The notes: generated by a model from the sequence alone, not told the origin. 64,000 nucleotides of DNA from Prauserella rugosa (GCF_000719975.1 NZ_JOIJ01000018.1:1-64000); one strand, 5' to 3'; shown: positions 35,544 through 46,414, counted from the stretch's first letter. Program-made: numbers and translations.

Positions 35544-36608
35544 ATGACAGCCACCGATCTGGGCCTGCCCACCATGGGCGGTCTCGACCTGGTCCCCACG
35601 ACCGACGAGCCGCAGAAGGCCAAGGAGTACAAGTCCGACCAGGAAGTGCGCTGGTGCCCGGGCTGCGGCGACTACGTCGTGCTGAACACGATCCAGTCGT
35701 TCCTGCCGACGTTGGGCCTCAAGCGCGAGAACATCGTGTTCATCTCGGGTATCGGCTGCTCGAGCCGGTTCCCGTACTACATGAACACCTACGGCATGCA
35801 CTCGATCCACGGCCGCGCGCCGTCGATCGCGACGGGGCTGGCGACGACGCGTCCGGACCTGTCGGTGTGGGTGGTCACCGGTGACGGCGACGCGCTGTCC
35901 ATCGGCGGCAACCACCTGATCCACGCGTTGCGGCGGAACGTGAACCTGAAGATCCTGCTGTTCAACAACCGGATCTACGGCCTGACGAAGGGTCAGTACT
36001 CGCCGACGTCGGAGCCGGGCAAGGTCACCAAGTCGACCCCGATGGGGTCGCTGGACACGCCGTTCAACCCGGTGTCGCTGGCGCTGGGTGCGGAGGCGAC
36101 GTTCGTGGGCAGGGCGTTGGACTCGGACAAGAAGGGTCTGACGGAGGTGCTCACGGCGGCGGCCCAGCACCGGGGCAGCGCGGTCGTGGAGATCTACCAG
36201 AACTGCCCGATCTTCAACGACGGCGCGTTCGACGTGCTGAAGGACTCCGACGAGGCCGCGCAGCGGATCATTCCGCTGACGCCGGGTGAGCCGATCCGGT
36301 TCGGCCCCGAGGGCGAGCTCGGCGTGACGTCGACCGGCTACGGCGGGTTCGAGGTCGGCAAGGTGGCCGACATCGGTGAGGACAACCTGGTGGTGCACGA
36401 TCCGTCCATCGAGGACACGGCGTACGGGTTCGCGTTGTCGCGCATCGGCGACCAGAACCTGTCGCTCACCCCGACCGGGATCTTCCGCCAGGTCGCCAGG
36501 CCGACCTACGACGACCAGGCACGTGCCCAGGTCGAGCAGGCCCAGCAGGCCAACCCGGGTGATCTGCAGGCCCTGCTGACCGGCAAGGACACCTGGACGG
36601 TCGAGTAA
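35544..36608 (+). CDS. korB: 2-oxoglutarate:ferredoxin oxidoreductase, beta subunit
   Basis: A 354-residue thiamine-diphosphate- and Fe-S-binding subunit: RWCPGCGDYVVLNTIQSFLP with the CxxC cluster ligands, SGIGCSSRFPYYMNTYGMH, the TPP/Mg site VVTGDGDALSIGGNHLIHAL and LFNNRIYGLTKGQYSPTS. It follows korA by 34 bases with GGAGG upstream. Forms the active alpha-beta enzyme with KorA. Confidence 0.95.
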   Translation: MTATDLGLPTMGGLDLVPTTDEPQKAKEYKSDQEVRWCPGCGDYVVLNTIQSFLPTLGLKRENIVFISGIGCSSRFPYYMNTYGMHSIHGRAPSIATGLATTRPDLSVWVVTGDGDALSIGGNHLIHALRRNVNLKILLFNNRIYGLTKGQYSPTSEPGKVTKSTPMGSLDTPFNPVSLALGAEATFVGRALDSDKKGLTEVLTAAAQHRGSAVVEIYQNCPIFNDGAFDVLKDSDEAAQRIIPLTPGEPIRFGPEGELGVTSTGYGGFEVGKVADIGEDNLVVHDPSIEDTAYGFALSRIGDQNLSLTPTGIFRQVARPTYDDQARAQVEQAQQANPGDLQALLTGKDTWTVE

Positions 36609-36630
36609 CCCCGGCCTCGGGTTCAAAGCT

Positions 36631-36677
36631 CCCAAGGGCCCCATAGTTGCGTTGAACGCAACCATGGGGCCCTTGGG
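36631..36677. terminator. Bidirectional terminator between convergent genes
   Basis: CCCAAGGGCCCCAT (36631-36644) pairs with 36664-36677; inside, after one mismatch, GTTGCG (36646-36651) pairs with CGCAAC (36657-36662) around a 5-base loop. The result is a 20-bp stem between korB and the convergent membrane-protein gene, whose stop is 5 bases away. Confidence 0.88.
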
Positions 36678-36681
36678 CGCA

Positions 36682-38694
36682 TTAGCCGAGGGGGCGGAAG
36701 CCGACGCGTTCGGCGTCGGCCGGGCTGCGGAACCACACCTCGGCGACCATGCGCGGGTACTGCGGCGACGCCTCGGTGACGTACCGCAATGCCGTCACGC
36801 TGGCCTTCACGGTGAACTCCGGCGACGGGCTGGCCCCGCCGGGCAGCGGCATCGCCGATCCGGGGCCGAACGGTCCGGCCTGCTGGTCCTCGCCCTCGTC
36901 GGCCGGTGCGGTGGCCTGCGGCTCGTCGCCACGGACGGCAGCGTGCTCCTCGGGGACCTCGTCCTCGTCGAGTGATCCGTGCCTGCCGTTCGTCGGCACC
37001 TGCCCGGCCGGGGTGACGAACTGCGTCATCTCCGACCGCGCGCCGGTCGGCTGGTCGGCTGCCGGGGACGCCTCGCCCTGAGCCGGTTCCGCCGTCGGAC
37101 CGCCACCGCCCTGTGCGGACTCGGCGGGCTCGAACAGCGACCCGCTCTGCACGTCCGGGGCCGGTTCCCTGCGGGTGATGGCCCGCATCGACGGCTGGAT
37201 GGGCTTCGGCGCGTCGAATCCGCCCGGCGGACGCTGTCGCGGCGTCCGCTTGGGCAGGACGTTCGTCGACTCGACGGCGTCCTCGTCGGGTCCGTCCGCG
37301 GGTCCGCCGCCGAACGCATAGGCGGGCGGGTCGGACGGCAGTGCGCCCTGCGAGTCCTGGCCCGTTTGTGCCGGGTCGGCCGGAGCCGTGCCGGGGGCCG
37401 GGTCGGTGCGCTCGCCGGATTCGGCGGGCTCGTCGCTGTCGTCGTCGACGGCTCCGGGTTCGAACAGGCTGCCGGGCCGCTTCTGCGGAGGGCCGTCGCG
37501 GCGCGTCTCCTGCTCGGGCTCCGGCTCCGACTGAGGAGCCGGCGAGGTCTGGGGCGCAGGCGACGTCGCGGACGGCCCGCCTGCTCCGATCGCGTCGGCG
37601 CCACCCACCGGAAGTTCGGTGGTGGCCTCGAACGAGGTCACCGGGGTGAACGGGGTGCCCATGTCGAGTGCCGATGCGGCCGGACGTCCCGCCTGCCCCG
37701 CGGATTCGGCGTCGGACTCGGCGCCGCTGTCGGCCGCGGAACGGTCGTCGTGGCCCGGCTGCGCGTCGGGACCGATCAGCTGGGTGGTTTCGGTGCCCTC
37801 CGGCTGCGGCGGGCGGCTGCGCATCTCGTCGGGGTCGAGCACCGACGAGACGGGTTCGATCGGTTCGGCGTCGCCGATGGCGGGGACGTACCGGGTCTCC
37901 TCGGCGCCACCGGCGTCGTACCCGGCGTCGTCGTAGTAGTCCCCGGCGCCGCGCCCCTGGTCGCCGTAGTCCCCGTCGCCGTAGCCCTGGTCGCCGTAGC
38001 CCTGGTCGCCGCAGTCCCGGTCGGCGGCGTCGAGGGCGGCGTCGATGTCCTCGTCGGCCTCGCGGTCGGTGTCGTCGGAACGGCCGTCCGCCCGGTCGCC
38101 GTAGGGGCGGTCCTCGCGGTCGTCGAACACCCCGCGTTCGTCGACGTCAAGAGCGTCCCGGTCGTCCCGGTCGTCGTACGCGTGCGCGCCGTACCCCTGC
38201 TTGTCCTCGGCACGGTCGTCGTAACCCCGGTCGTCGAACATGCTCCGCTCGCCGGGGACCTCGAGGTCCTCGGGCCGGTCGGCGAGGTCGAAGTCGTCGC
38301 GCTCCTCGCCGTGCGAGCCGTAGGAGTCGTAGGCACCGCGGCTCTCGCCGAGGCCGGCGAGGCTGTCCCGTTCGGGCCAGTCCGTTTCGGGCTCGTTCCG
38401 GTCGCCGGTGTCGGGGCCGCCGTAGGTCCCGGTCAGCGCGGACGCGCCGCCTGCGGCGAGCGCCTCGTCGGCGTCCCGGAAGGGGTCGTTGCGGCTCGCT
38501 CTGCCCGACATGGCGTCGCTGGCCCCGAGCGCGGGCTCGGAGATGCGGCGGAGATCGGCCTCACGGGCCGCGAGTCTCGCCTCGAGGTCCCTGACCTGCT
38601 TCCTTGCCGGTCGAACCAGAAAGACCCAGGCCAGGAAGGCGCCCAGCACGAAAGCGATCGCGCTGAACACCCAGACCTGCCCGAAAATGGACAT
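36682..38694 (-). CDS. Membrane-anchored acidic repeat protein with sunset-like C-terminus
   Basis: A 670-residue protein: one N-terminal membrane segment (VWVFSAIAFVLGAFLAWVFL, residues 8-27), a short coiled-coil-like stretch (RKQVRDLEARLAAREADLRR), then about 500 residues of disordered, Asp/Glu/Gly/Pro-rich sequence including tyrosine repeats (GDQGYGDQGYGDGDYGDQG). The last 50 residues (VKASVTALRYVTEASPQYPR then AEVWFRSPADAERVGFRPLG) resemble the sunset domain of actinobacterial channel-accessory proteins such as ArfC. The disordered part is unusually long. Function unknown; cell-envelope scaffolding is plausible. Confidence 0.75.
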   Translation of the reverse strand: MSIFGQVWVFSAIAFVLGAFLAWVFLVRPARKQVRDLEARLAAREADLRRISEPALGASDAMSGRASRNDPFRDADEALAAGGASALTGTYGGPDTGDRNEPETDWPERDSLAGLGESRGAYDSYGSHGEERDDFDLADRPEDLEVPGERSMFDDRGYDDRAEDKQGYGAHAYDDRDDRDALDVDERGVFDDREDRPYGDRADGRSDDTDREADEDIDAALDAADRDCGDQGYGDQGYGDGDYGDQGRGAGDYYDDAGYDAGGAEETRYVPAIGDAEPIEPVSSVLDPDEMRSRPPQPEGTETTQLIGPDAQPGHDDRSAADSGAESDAESAGQAGRPAASALDMGTPFTPVTSFEATTELPVGGADAIGAGGPSATSPAPQTSPAPQSEPEPEQETRRDGPPQKRPGSLFEPGAVDDDSDEPAESGERTDPAPGTAPADPAQTGQDSQGALPSDPPAYAFGGGPADGPDEDAVESTNVLPKRTPRQRPPGGFDAPKPIQPSMRAITRREPAPDVQSGSLFEPAESAQGGGGPTAEPAQGEASPAADQPTGARSEMTQFVTPAGQVPTNGRHGSLDEDEVPEEHAAVRGDEPQATAPADEGEDQQAGPFGPGSAMPLPGGASPSPEFTVKASVTALRYVTEASPQYPRMVAEVWFRSPADAERVGFRPLG

Positions 38695-38711
38695 TGGTGC
38701 GGTGTCCTCCC

Positions 38712-39752
38712 TCAGTGGGTGCGTGCGACGAGGTAATCGGCGACCGATTCGCAGGCATCCCGCGCCGGAGACGGCGGCAGCGCCGCCAGCTCCGTCCTCG
38801 CGCGCTGAGCGTAGCCTGAAAGGGTGGTGCGTGCGCGTTCCAGTCCACGCGACGAACGCAACAAAGCCAGCGCCTCCGCGACCTCCGCGTCGTCGCTGAT
38901 CGGGCCGCTGAGCAGCTCGGACAGCCGGGCGTTCGGCTTGTCCTCCGACAATTCGTACAACATCGGCAACGTCTTGACTCCCTCGCGCAGGTCGGTTCCC
39001 TGCGATTTGCCGAGTTCGGCCGACGGCGAGTCGATGTCGATGATGTCGTCGGAGATCTGGAATGCCGTGCCGATGATGTCGCCGAACCGCCGCAGCGCCT
39101 CGACGTACTCGTCGGGAGCGCCCGAGAGCATCCCGCCGAACCGTCCGGACGTGGCGATGAGCGAACCGGTCTTCTGGCCGATGACGGTCAGGTAGTGCTC
39201 GATGGGGTCCTCACCCTCGGCGGGTCCCACGGTCTCGCGCATCTGCCCGGTGACGAGCTCGCCGAACGTCTCGGCGATGATCCGCGCCGCGTCGGTGCCG
39301 AGGTCGGCGACGAGCCGCGAGGCGTGGGCGAACAGGAAGTCGCCAGTGAGGATGGCGACCGTGTTGTCCCACCGCGCGTTGACGCTCTCCGCGCCGCGGC
39401 GCATCGTCGCCTCGTCCATGACGTCGTCGTGATACAGCGTCGCCAGGTGGACCAGTTCGACGGCCGCGGCAGCGGTGATCACGCCGTCCCGCGAACCGGT
39501 CTCGGTGCCGAACTGACCTGCCAGCAGCGTGAACAGCGGACGGAACCGTTTGCCACCCGCCTCGACCAGGTGCCGGGCGGCTTCGTTGACGGCGGCGACG
39601 TCGCTGCGCACCACGTCGCGGAGCAGCTGCTCGACGGCGCCGAGACCACGCGCGAGGTCGGTCAGCAGCGCCTCGTCGTCGATCTGGAGCCCGACCGAGG
39701 CGCGCAGATCCTCAAGAGCGCCGTTCTCGGTGGCGCCGTCACGCACTGACAC
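38712..39752 (-). CDS. Polyprenyl diphosphate synthase (menaquinone side-chain type)
   Basis: A 346-residue trans-prenyltransferase: GGKRFRPLFTLL, the first Asp-rich motif LYHDDVMDEATMRRG, and the second Asp-rich motif FQISDDIIDIDSPSAELGKS. It condenses isopentenyl diphosphate onto an allylic starter to make the long tail of menaquinone. GTG 39752 follows GGGAG; an upstream extension is excluded because it crosses the nuo terminator. Homologous position to mycobacterial GrcC1, which is also beside menJ and ubiE there. Confidence 0.9.
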   Translation of the reverse strand: MSVRDGATENGALEDLRASVGLQIDDEALLTDLARGLGAVEQLLRDVVRSDVAAVNEAARHLVEAGGKRFRPLFTLLAGQFGTETGSRDGVITAAAAVELVHLATLYHDDVMDEATMRRGAESVNARWDNTVAILTGDFLFAHASRLVADLGTDAARIIAETFGELVTGQMRETVGPAEGEDPIEHYLTVIGQKTGSLIATSGRFGGMLSGAPDEYVEALRRFGDIIGTAFQISDDIIDIDSPSAELGKSQGTDLREGVKTLPMLYELSEDKPNARLSELLSGPISDDAEVAEALALLRSSRGLERARTTLSGYAQRARTELAALPPSPARDACESVADYLVARTH

Positions 39753-39793
39753 TGCTCGCTCCCGCCCTCTCGGCACTGGGTTGCACTCCTGCC

Positions 39794-39831
39794 CCGGCAG
39801 GTGCCCGCTCGGCGGAGTGGGCACCTGCCGG
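39794..39831 (-). terminator. Terminator at the end of the nuo operon
   Basis: CCGGCAGGTGCCCGCTC (39794-39810), loop GGCG, and a 17-base complementary arm (39815-39831) form a 17-bp stem with one G-T wobble and a tetraloop. It is about 120 bases beyond the nuoN stop and 42 bases before the polyprenyl synthase start. Confidence 0.8.
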
Positions 39832-39950
39832 AGAATCGGCCCCAGCCTACTGGCAAGTCCGTACGCCGCGATCACGCATTCACGCTGCTCAGACGTGACC
39901 GTCGACACCGACCGGAAAGCGGCCCGTCGTCTCCGGGTTCCCCACCCGGC

Positions 39951-41522
39951 TCACCCGCCGAGTGCGAAGCCTCCCGCGCCTGCCCAGTCCAGGGCGAACG
40001 TCGGCAGCACGCCCAGCAGCAGCGTGACCACGACACCCAGCGCGATCGACGCGGTCGTGAACGCGCCGGGCACGCTCACGGTCGGCCCGTCCGACGCCGG
40101 TTCGGAGAAGTACATGAGCACCACGACGCGCAGGTAGAAGAACGCCGCGACCGCGCTGAAGACCAGTGCGATCACCACCAGGGGCGCCATGCCGTCCGAC
40201 AGCGCGGCCGAGAACACGACGAACTTGCCGACGAATCCGCTCGTGAGCGGGATGCCGGCCAACGCCAGCAGCAGGAACGTGAACACGCCTGCCAGCAGCG
40301 GCGAGCGCTTCGCCAGTCCGGCCCACGCCGACAGGTGCGTGGCCTCGCCGGAGGAATCGCGCACCAGGGAGATCACGCCGAACGCCGCGAGCGTGGTGAA
40401 GCCGTAGGCCAGCAGGTAGAACAGCGTGCCGGACAGGCCCTCGTCGGTCAGCGCCATGGTTCCGATGAGCAGGAAGCCGGCGTGCGCGATCGACGAGTAG
40501 GCGATCATGCGCTTGAGGTCGGTCTGGGTGAGGCCGAGCACCGCGCCGATCGCCATGGACACGATCGCGACGGCCCACAACACGCCGCGCCACTCCCAGC
40601 TGGTGGCCTCGAACGCCACGGTCAGCACCCGGAGGATGCCGCCGAACGCGGCGACCTTGGTGCACGCCGCCATGAACGCGGTCACCGGCGTCGGGGCGCC
40701 CTGGTACACGTCGGGGGTCCAGGTGTGGAACGGCCCGACCGAACCCTTGAACAGCAGACCGACCATCAGCAGGCCCAGGCCGGCGAACAGCAGGGTGTCG
40801 CTGCGGTCGGTACCCGCGGAGGCGGTCGCGATGTCGGCGAGCTTCACCGAACCGGCGTAGCCGTACAGCATCGCCAGGCCGTACAGGAAGAACGCGCTGG
40901 CGAACGCGCCGAGCAGGAAGTACTTCACCGCAGCTTCCTGCGACAGCAGCCTGCGCCTGCGGGCCAGACCGCACATCAGGTACAGCGGCAGGCTCAGCAC
41001 CTCGAGTGCGATGAACATGGTCAGCAGGTCGTTGGCCGCGGTGAAGGCCATCATGCCGCCGAGCGCGAACAGCGCAAGCGGGAACACCTCGGTCTGCATG
41101 CCGGTCGAGCCGACCTGCGCGCGATCCTGCACCGTGCCGGGCGCGATACCGGCCTGCGCCACGAACGAGCCGCCGGGTTCGACGGAACGGTCCGCGATCA
41201 TCAGCACGGCCGCCACGCTCAACGCGAGCAGCGTGCCCCACAGGAACAGCGCGGGAGTGTCGATCGACAGCGTGCCCGACAGCGTGGTGATGTCGTGCTC
41301 GGGTTTACCGGAGACGTAGGCGCCGAGCGCGATGCCCGCGGCGGCGATCGACCCGAGGGTCAGCACGACCTGTCCGGACCAGCGCTGATGCTTGGGCACG
41401 AACGCCTCGATCAGCACGCCGACGCACGCGGCGCCGAGCACGATCACCATGGGCAGGATCGCGCCCCAGTCGATGCCGGGGGCGTCGATCGTCTGCACTT
41501 GCTGGGCGAGATACGGGTTCAC
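39951..41522 (-). CDS. nuoN: NADH-quinone oxidoreductase subunit N
   Basis: A 523-residue antiporter-like proton-pumping subunit with about 14 membrane segments and the conserved Lys/His region SYSSIAHAGFLLIG, and PLTSGFVGKFVVFSAALSDG. GTG 41522 start; 9 bases after the nuoM stop. Last gene of the 14-gene operon encoding complex I. Confidence 0.95.
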   Translation of the reverse strand: MNPYLAQQVQTIDAPGIDWGAILPMVIVLGAACVGVLIEAFVPKHQRWSGQVVLTLGSIAAAGIALGAYVSGKPEHDITTLSGTLSIDTPALFLWGTLLALSVAAVLMIADRSVEPGGSFVAQAGIAPGTVQDRAQVGSTGMQTEVFPLALFALGGMMAFTAANDLLTMFIALEVLSLPLYLMCGLARRRRLLSQEAAVKYFLLGAFASAFFLYGLAMLYGYAGSVKLADIATASAGTDRSDTLLFAGLGLLMVGLLFKGSVGPFHTWTPDVYQGAPTPVTAFMAACTKVAAFGGILRVLTVAFEATSWEWRGVLWAVAIVSMAIGAVLGLTQTDLKRMIAYSSIAHAGFLLIGTMALTDEGLSGTLFYLLAYGFTTLAAFGVISLVRDSSGEATHLSAWAGLAKRSPLLAGVFTFLLLALAGIPLTSGFVGKFVVFSAALSDGMAPLVVIALVFSAVAAFFYLRVVVLMYFSEPASDGPTVSVPGAFTTASIALGVVVTLLLGVLPTFALDWAGAGGFALGG

Positions 41523-41531
41523 GATGGCCGG

Positions 41532-43079
41532 TTACCTTTCCTGCACCGCGGTGATGGTCTGCTCGACCGACGGGTTGACGGTGTCCAGCACGGGCTTGGG
41601 GTAGAAGCCGAGGCCGATGATCAGCACCACGAGGGGCGCGAGTGCCGCGATCTCCTTGCCACCCAGGTCGCGGATGGTCTTGCGCGCGCCGGTCGCGGGT
41701 GCCTCGACGGTGCCGGGACCGGGGGAGGCACCGAGCAGCGCGTCGCCGCGGACGGGTCCGGTCATGATCCGCTGGTACAGCCACAGGATGTAGGCCGCCG
41801 CCAGCACCATGCCCACCGTCGCGACGATCGCGAACACGGGCCGGGTGTCGAACGCGCCCAGCAACACCAGGAACTCGCTGATGAACGAGTTCGTGCCCGG
41901 CAGCGACAGCGCGGACAGCCCCGCGATCAGCAGCATTGCGGCCAGCACGGGCGTCACCTTCGCCATGCCGCCGTACGCGTCGATCCGGGTGTCGCCGCCA
42001 CGCGTGGCGATGATGCCGAGCACCAGGATGAGCATGCCGGTGGCGAGGCTGTGGTTGAGCATGTACGTCGCCGACCCCGCCACGGACTGCTGGGTGAAGG
42101 CGAAGATGCCGAGCGCGATGAATCCGAAGTGGGCGATCGACACGTAGGCCACGAACCGCTTCATGTCGGTCTGGCCCGCCGCCAGCATCGAGCCGTAGAT
42201 GACACCGACCACGGCGAGCACCAGCACCAGCGGGGCGAGCTCGGCGCTGGCGTCGGGGGTCATCGGCAGGCTGTAGCGCAGGAACCCGAACGTGCCGACC
42301 TTGTCGAGCACGCCGACCAGCAGCACCGTCACGCCCACCGGTGCCTGGCTCGCCGCGTCGGGCAGCCAGGTGTGGAACGGGACCAGGGGTGCCTTGATGG
42401 CGAAGGCGAGGAAGAAGCCGAGGAAGATCCAGATCTGCGTCTCGAGCGGGGCCTCGCTGACGACCTGCACGAGCGTGGCCCAGTCGAACGTCCCCTGGCC
42501 CAGTTCGTCGGCGGCCAGCGAGTAGGCACCGATCGCCGACGCCAGCATGATCAGTCCGCCGAGGAACGAGTACAGGAAGAACTTCACCGCCGCGTACTGC
42601 CGCTTCGGCCCGCCGTAGCCGCCGATGAGGAAGTACATCGGGATGAGCATGATCTCGAACAGGACGTAGAACAGGAACACGTCCGTCGCGGCGAACACCG
42701 CGATGGTGAGCGCCTGCTGCAGCAGGATCAGCGACAGCAGGCCCCCGGTGTCCTTGCCCTCCGGAAGCTTGTCCGTCGAGCGCAGCAGGGCGATCACGAT
42801 TGGCACGAGCAGTGCGATGACCGCGATCATCAACAGCGCGATGCCGTCGATGCCGAAGGAGACGTGCACCCCGAACGCCGGGATCCACTCCATCGACGAC
42901 ACCTGCTGCAGCCGGTCGCCGCCCGGGTCGTAGCTCAGCCACAGCGGCAGGATCAGCACGAGCTCCACAACGGACACCGCGAAGGCGGTCGTCGTGGCGA
43001 GCCGGTCGTCCTTGCGGAGCAGCGCCACGGCCACCGCGCCGAGCAGCGGCAGCAGGATCAGTGCGAGCAGCCAGGTCAT
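41532..43079 (-). CDS. nuoM: NADH-quinone oxidoreductase subunit M
   Basis: A 515-residue antiporter-like subunit; [40 protein letters not shown] with the conserved proton-path residues, and [20 protein letters not shown]. It overlaps the nuoL stop by 4 bp. Confidence 0.95.
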   Translation of the reverse strand: MTWLLALILLPLLGAVAVALLRKDDRLATTTAFAVSVVELVLILPLWLSYDPGGDRLQQVSSMEWIPAFGVHVSFGIDGIALLMIAVIALLVPIVIALLRSTDKLPEGKDTGGLLSLILLQQALTIAVFAATDVFLFYVLFEIMLIPMYFLIGGYGGPKRQYAAVKFFLYSFLGGLIMLASAIGAYSLAADELGQGTFDWATLVQVVSEAPLETQIWIFLGFFLAFAIKAPLVPFHTWLPDAASQAPVGVTVLLVGVLDKVGTFGFLRYSLPMTPDASAELAPLVLVLAVVGVIYGSMLAAGQTDMKRFVAYVSIAHFGFIALGIFAFTQQSVAGSATYMLNHSLATGMLILVLGIIATRGGDTRIDAYGGMAKVTPVLAAMLLIAGLSALSLPGTNSFISEFLVLLGAFDTRPVFAIVATVGMVLAAAYILWLYQRIMTGPVRGDALLGASPGPGTVEAPATGARKTIRDLGGKEIAALAPLVVLIIGLGFYPKPVLDTVNPSVEQTITAVQER

Positions 43080-44989
43080 CCGAACCTCACCAACAACAGA
43101 GCGCCGACGATCAGGAACGTTCCGCCGAGCATCGACAGCGCGTACGAGCGGACGAAACCGGTCTGCATGCGGCGCAGTCGTCCGGAGCTACCACCGAACA
43201 GTGCGGCGAGCCCATTCACCGCGCCGTCGAAGCCCCGGTTGTCGAAGAACACCGCGAACCGCGTGAGCCACAGGCTCGGCGTCGCGACGAGGGCCTCGTT
43301 GAGCGCATTGCCGTACAGGTCCTTGCGCGCGGCACGCACGGGCCAGGCGACCCGTTCGGGACGTTCGACCGCCGTGTACTTCGACCCCTCCGTGCTGCGT
43401 CCGAACAACGCCCACGCGCCGAGCACCCCGAGCCCCGAGACGAGCACCGTCAACCACGGGATCAGCGCGTGCGGCAGCACACCGTGGTGGCTCTCGGCCA
43501 GCGCGCCGACCGACGGGGCGAGGAACTCGGCGAGCGTGTCCCCGCCGATGAGCAGTCCGCCCGCGGCGACCGATCCGACCGACAGCACGATCATCGGCGC
43601 CGTCATCGTCGGTGGCGATTCGTGCGGATGGAACTCACGCCCGTCGGAGGACTTCTCGCCGCGCCAGCGCTCCTTGCCGAAGAACGTCAACAACACCAGG
43701 CGGGTCATGTAGAAGCCGGTGATGCCGGCGGCCAGCAGTGCCGAACCGCCCAGCACCCAGCCGCGCCAGCCCTCCTGGCCGAACGCCGCCTCGATGATGG
43801 CGTCCTTGGTGAAAAAGCCCGACAGGAACGGGAAGCCGATGATCGCCAGGTAGCCGAGGCCGAACGTGACGGCGGTGATCGGCATCTTCTTCGCCAGCCC
43901 GCCGAACTTGCGCATGTCGACCTCGTCGTTCATGGCGTGCATGACCGAACCGGCCCCGAGGAACAGACCGGCCTTGAAGAAGCCGTGCGTCAGCAGGTGG
44001 GCGATGGCCAGCGCGTAGCCGAACGGGCCCAGTCCGACCGCCAGCATCATGTAGCCGATCTGACTCACCGTGGAGTAGGCCAGCACCTTCTTGATGTCGT
44101 CGTAGGCACAGCCGATGATCGACCCGAGCAGCAACGTGAACGCACCCACGAGTGCGACCACCAACCTGCCGTCCTCGGTGAGGTTGTAGATCGGCGCGCC
44201 GCGGGCGATCAGGTACACACCCGCGGTGACCATCGTCGCGGCGTGGATCAGCGCCGACACGGGGGTCGGACCCTCCATGGCGTCCGGCAGCCACGCCTGC
44301 AGCGGGAACTGACCGGACTTGCCGCACGCACCCAGCAGCAGGAGCAGGGCGATCGCCGTGACCACGCCCGGCGACACGTCACCGATGCCCGCGAACACGG
44401 CCTCGTAGCTGGTGCTGCCGATGTGCTTGAACATCAGGAAGATCGCGATCGCGAGACCGACGTCGCCCACGCGGTTCATCAGGAACGCCTTCTTCGCCGC
44501 CGTGGCCGCCGACGGGCGATCGGTGTACCACCCGATCAGCAGGTACGACGCGAGGCCGACACCCTCCCAGCCGAGGTACAGCATCACGAAGCTGTTGCCC
44601 AGCACCAGGATGAGCATCGAGGCGACGAACAGGTTCAGGTAGGCGAAGAAGCGCCTGCGGTCCCGGTCGTCGGACATGTAGCCGATCGAGTAGACGTGGA
44701 TCAGCGCACCCACACCCGTGATCAGCAGGACGAACGTCATCGACAGCGGGTCGATGCGCAGTCCGAAGTCCACCTGCAGCGCCTCGACCGGGATCCACGA
44801 CCACAGCGTCGTATCGGCGGCCTGGGTCAGCGATTCCGAGAAGAACAGCGCGAGACCGTACACAAAGGACGCCGCGACGGTCGCGCAGCCGAGCAGGTGG
44901 CCCCAGCCGTCGGTGCGTCTGCCGCCGAGCAACAGTACGAGCGCGCCGAGCGCCGGGAACGCGACCAGCAGCCACGATGATGCGATCAC
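43076..44989 (-). CDS. nuoL: NADH-quinone oxidoreductase subunit L
   Basis: A 637-residue antiporter-like subunit with the long C-terminal lateral helix region. Motifs [39 protein letters not shown] and [19 protein letters not shown] are visible. GTG 44989 has GAAGGGAAA upstream. It is separated from nuoK by an unusually long 187-base gap. Confidence 0.95.
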   Translation of the reverse strand: MIASSWLLVAFPALGALVLLLGGRRTDGWGHLLGCATVAASFVYGLALFFSESLTQAADTTLWSWIPVEALQVDFGLRIDPLSMTFVLLITGVGALIHVYSIGYMSDDRDRRRFFAYLNLFVASMLILVLGNSFVMLYLGWEGVGLASYLLIGWYTDRPSAATAAKKAFLMNRVGDVGLAIAIFLMFKHIGSTSYEAVFAGIGDVSPGVVTAIALLLLLGACGKSGQFPLQAWLPDAMEGPTPVSALIHAATMVTAGVYLIARGAPIYNLTEDGRLVVALVGAFTLLLGSIIGCAYDDIKKVLAYSTVSQIGYMMLAVGLGPFGYALAIAHLLTHGFFKAGLFLGAGSVMHAMNDEVDMRKFGGLAKKMPITAVTFGLGYLAIIGFPFLSGFFTKDAIIEAAFGQEGWRGWVLGGSALLAAGITGFYMTRLVLLTFFGKERWRGEKSSDGREFHPHESPPTMTAPMIVLSVGSVAAGGLLIGGDTLAEFLAPSVGALAESHHGVLPHALIPWLTVLVSGLGVLGAWALFGRSTEGSKYTAVERPERVAWPVRAARKDLYGNALNEALVATPSLWLTRFAVFFDNRGFDGAVNGLAALFGGSSGRLRRMQTGFVRSYALSMLGGTFLIVGALLLVRFG

Positions 44990-45176
44990 AACTATTTCCC
45001 TTCGGGGCCCACGTTGGCAGGGTGGCCACCCGGACGCGTCCAGGTGGATGAGCTACAAGGCAGGCGGTCGCGACTCGTATTGACATACTCGAGCGGTCGC
45101 CAACGCAGTAGATCGCCGCCTGGGCGCGTCCTACCCGACCACATACGCAGGTCTCCCACCTTCTATTTCGCCCTGT
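44990..45176 (-). promoter_or_regulatory. nuoK-nuoL spacer with hairpin
   Basis: No gene is seen. CCACCCGGACG/CGTCCAGGTGG (45026-45047) is a 22-base inverted repeat with one mismatch, and GGGTGGCCACCC (45020-45031) is a perfect palindrome overlapping it. Other nuo genes here overlap or nearly touch, so this gap may hold an attenuator or internal promoter. Confidence 0.45.
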
Positions 45177-45476
45177 TCAGTACTTCAGGAGGTTGGTGTC
45201 GTCGATGGAGGCCGAGCGGCGGGTGCGGAAGATCGCCATGATGATGGCGAGGCCGACCACGACCTCCGCCGCCGCGACGACCATCACGAAGAAGGCCATC
45301 ACCTGTCCGTCGATGTCGCCGTTGATGCGCGCGAACGTGACCAGCGACAGGTTCACGGCGTTGAGCATCAGCTCGATGCACATGAACACCACGATCGCGT
45401 TGCGCCGCACCAGCACGCCGACCGCGCCGATGGTGAACAGCAGCGCCGACAGCAGCAGGTAGTAGGTCGGGGTCAT
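45177..45476 (-). CDS. nuoK: NADH-quinone oxidoreductase subunit K
   Basis: A 99-residue subunit with three membrane helices; the conserved acidic residues are in [14 protein letters not shown] and [17 protein letters not shown]. It overlaps nuoJ by 4 bp. Part of the membrane proton channel. Confidence 0.96.
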   Translation of the reverse strand: MTPTYYLLLSALLFTIGAVGVLVRRNAIVVFMCIELMLNAVNLSLVTFARINGDIDGQVMAFFVMVVAAAEVVVGLAIIMAIFRTRRSASIDDTNLLKY

Positions 45477-46414
45477 GCCTTGTCCTCCGTGCCGTTCGCA
45501 GCACCGCCGGTCGGGGCCGGGGTGTCGGCGCCGGCGCCGGCGCCCGAGTCCTCACCGGTCCCGGAACCCGCCGAACCCGCGTCGGGCCCCACGAGAGCGC
45601 GGGCGTTCTCGCGCTCGACGCGGTCGAGGTGTTCGCGATGCGCCTGCAACTGTGCGGTCGGCGTGGACTCGATGAGCTCCGACAGCGATTCGGGGGCGAT
45701 CGAGCCGTCCGGCAGCAGTGCGGGCGTGGCCACCGAGTTCGACGTCGCGTACACCCCGGGTCCCGGTTTGGGCGAGGGCCGCTCGTACTCACCGCGGAAC
45801 CGCGCCTCGACGAGGTCGCGCTGGCTGCGCTTGCCTTCCTTGGAGTGCCGGTCGGTGAAGGCCAGCACCATGGCCCCCATCGCCGCCGTGATGAGCAGCG
45901 CCGAGGTCAGTTCGAACGGGAACAGGTAGTCCTGGAAGATCACGCGCGCCAGGCCGCCCGCGCCACCGCCGTCGGGCGTCCACGGGTTCATCGGCGGTGC
46001 GGGCGGCACGTCGGTCAGCGCGCGGGTCAGCGCCCCCGCGAGCACGCCGGCCACGCCGATGCCCAGCAACGCGGCCATGAGCCGCTGTCCTCTGAGGACT
46101 TCGAGCACCGAGTCGGACGACTCCCTGCCCACCATCATCAGCACGAACAGGAAGAGCATCATGATCGCGCCGGTGTAGACGATGATCTGCGTGAACCCGA
46201 GGAACGGCGCGTGCTGAACCATGTAGAGCATGCCCAGCGACAGCATCGTCAGCACGAGCCACAGGGCCGAGTGCACCGCATTGCGGGCGAAGATCATGCC
46301 GAGCGCGCCGGCCACCGCGATGGGCCCGAGCACCCAGAACGCGACGGCCTCGCCCGTGGACACCGTCGCGTCGGCCCCGGCCTGCGCCAGCACCAGCGAC
46401 GTCTCCGTCCTCAT
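45473..46414 (-). CDS. nuoJ: NADH-quinone oxidoreductase subunit J, with C-terminal extension
   Basis: The N-terminal 190 or so residues are a typical NuoJ ([40 protein letters not shown]). The remainder to residue 313 is an acidic, Gly/Ala/Pro-rich tail with [22 protein letters not shown] segments, absent from most NuoJ but seen in some actinobacteria. It overlaps nuoI by 4 bp. Confidence 0.93.
   Translation of the reverse strand: MRTETSLVLAQAGADATVSTGEAVAFWVLGPIAVAGALGMIFARNAVHSALWLVLTMLSLGMLYMVQHAPFLGFTQIIVYTGAIMMLFLFVLMMVGRESSDSVLEVLRGQRLMAALLGIGVAGVLAGALTRALTDVPPAPPMNPWTPDGGGAGGLARVIFQDYLFPFELTSALLITAAMGAMVLAFTDRHSKEGKRSQRDLVEARFRGEYERPSPKPGPGVYATSNSVATPALLPDGSIAPESLSELIESTPTAQLQAHREHLDRVERENARALVGPDAGSAGSGTGEDSGAGAGADTPAPTGGAANGTEDKA

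Noticed and set aside
37920..38030. DNA repeats in the acidic membrane protein as a member of the 39-bp family
   Set aside because: They encode GDQGYGD-type protein repeats and show no alignment to the 39-bp unit.
39801..43712. Very long open frame on the plus strand through the nuo genes
   Set aside because: It is the antisense frame of nuoN/nuoM in high-GC DNA; the composition is Arg/Gln/His-rich without a domain.
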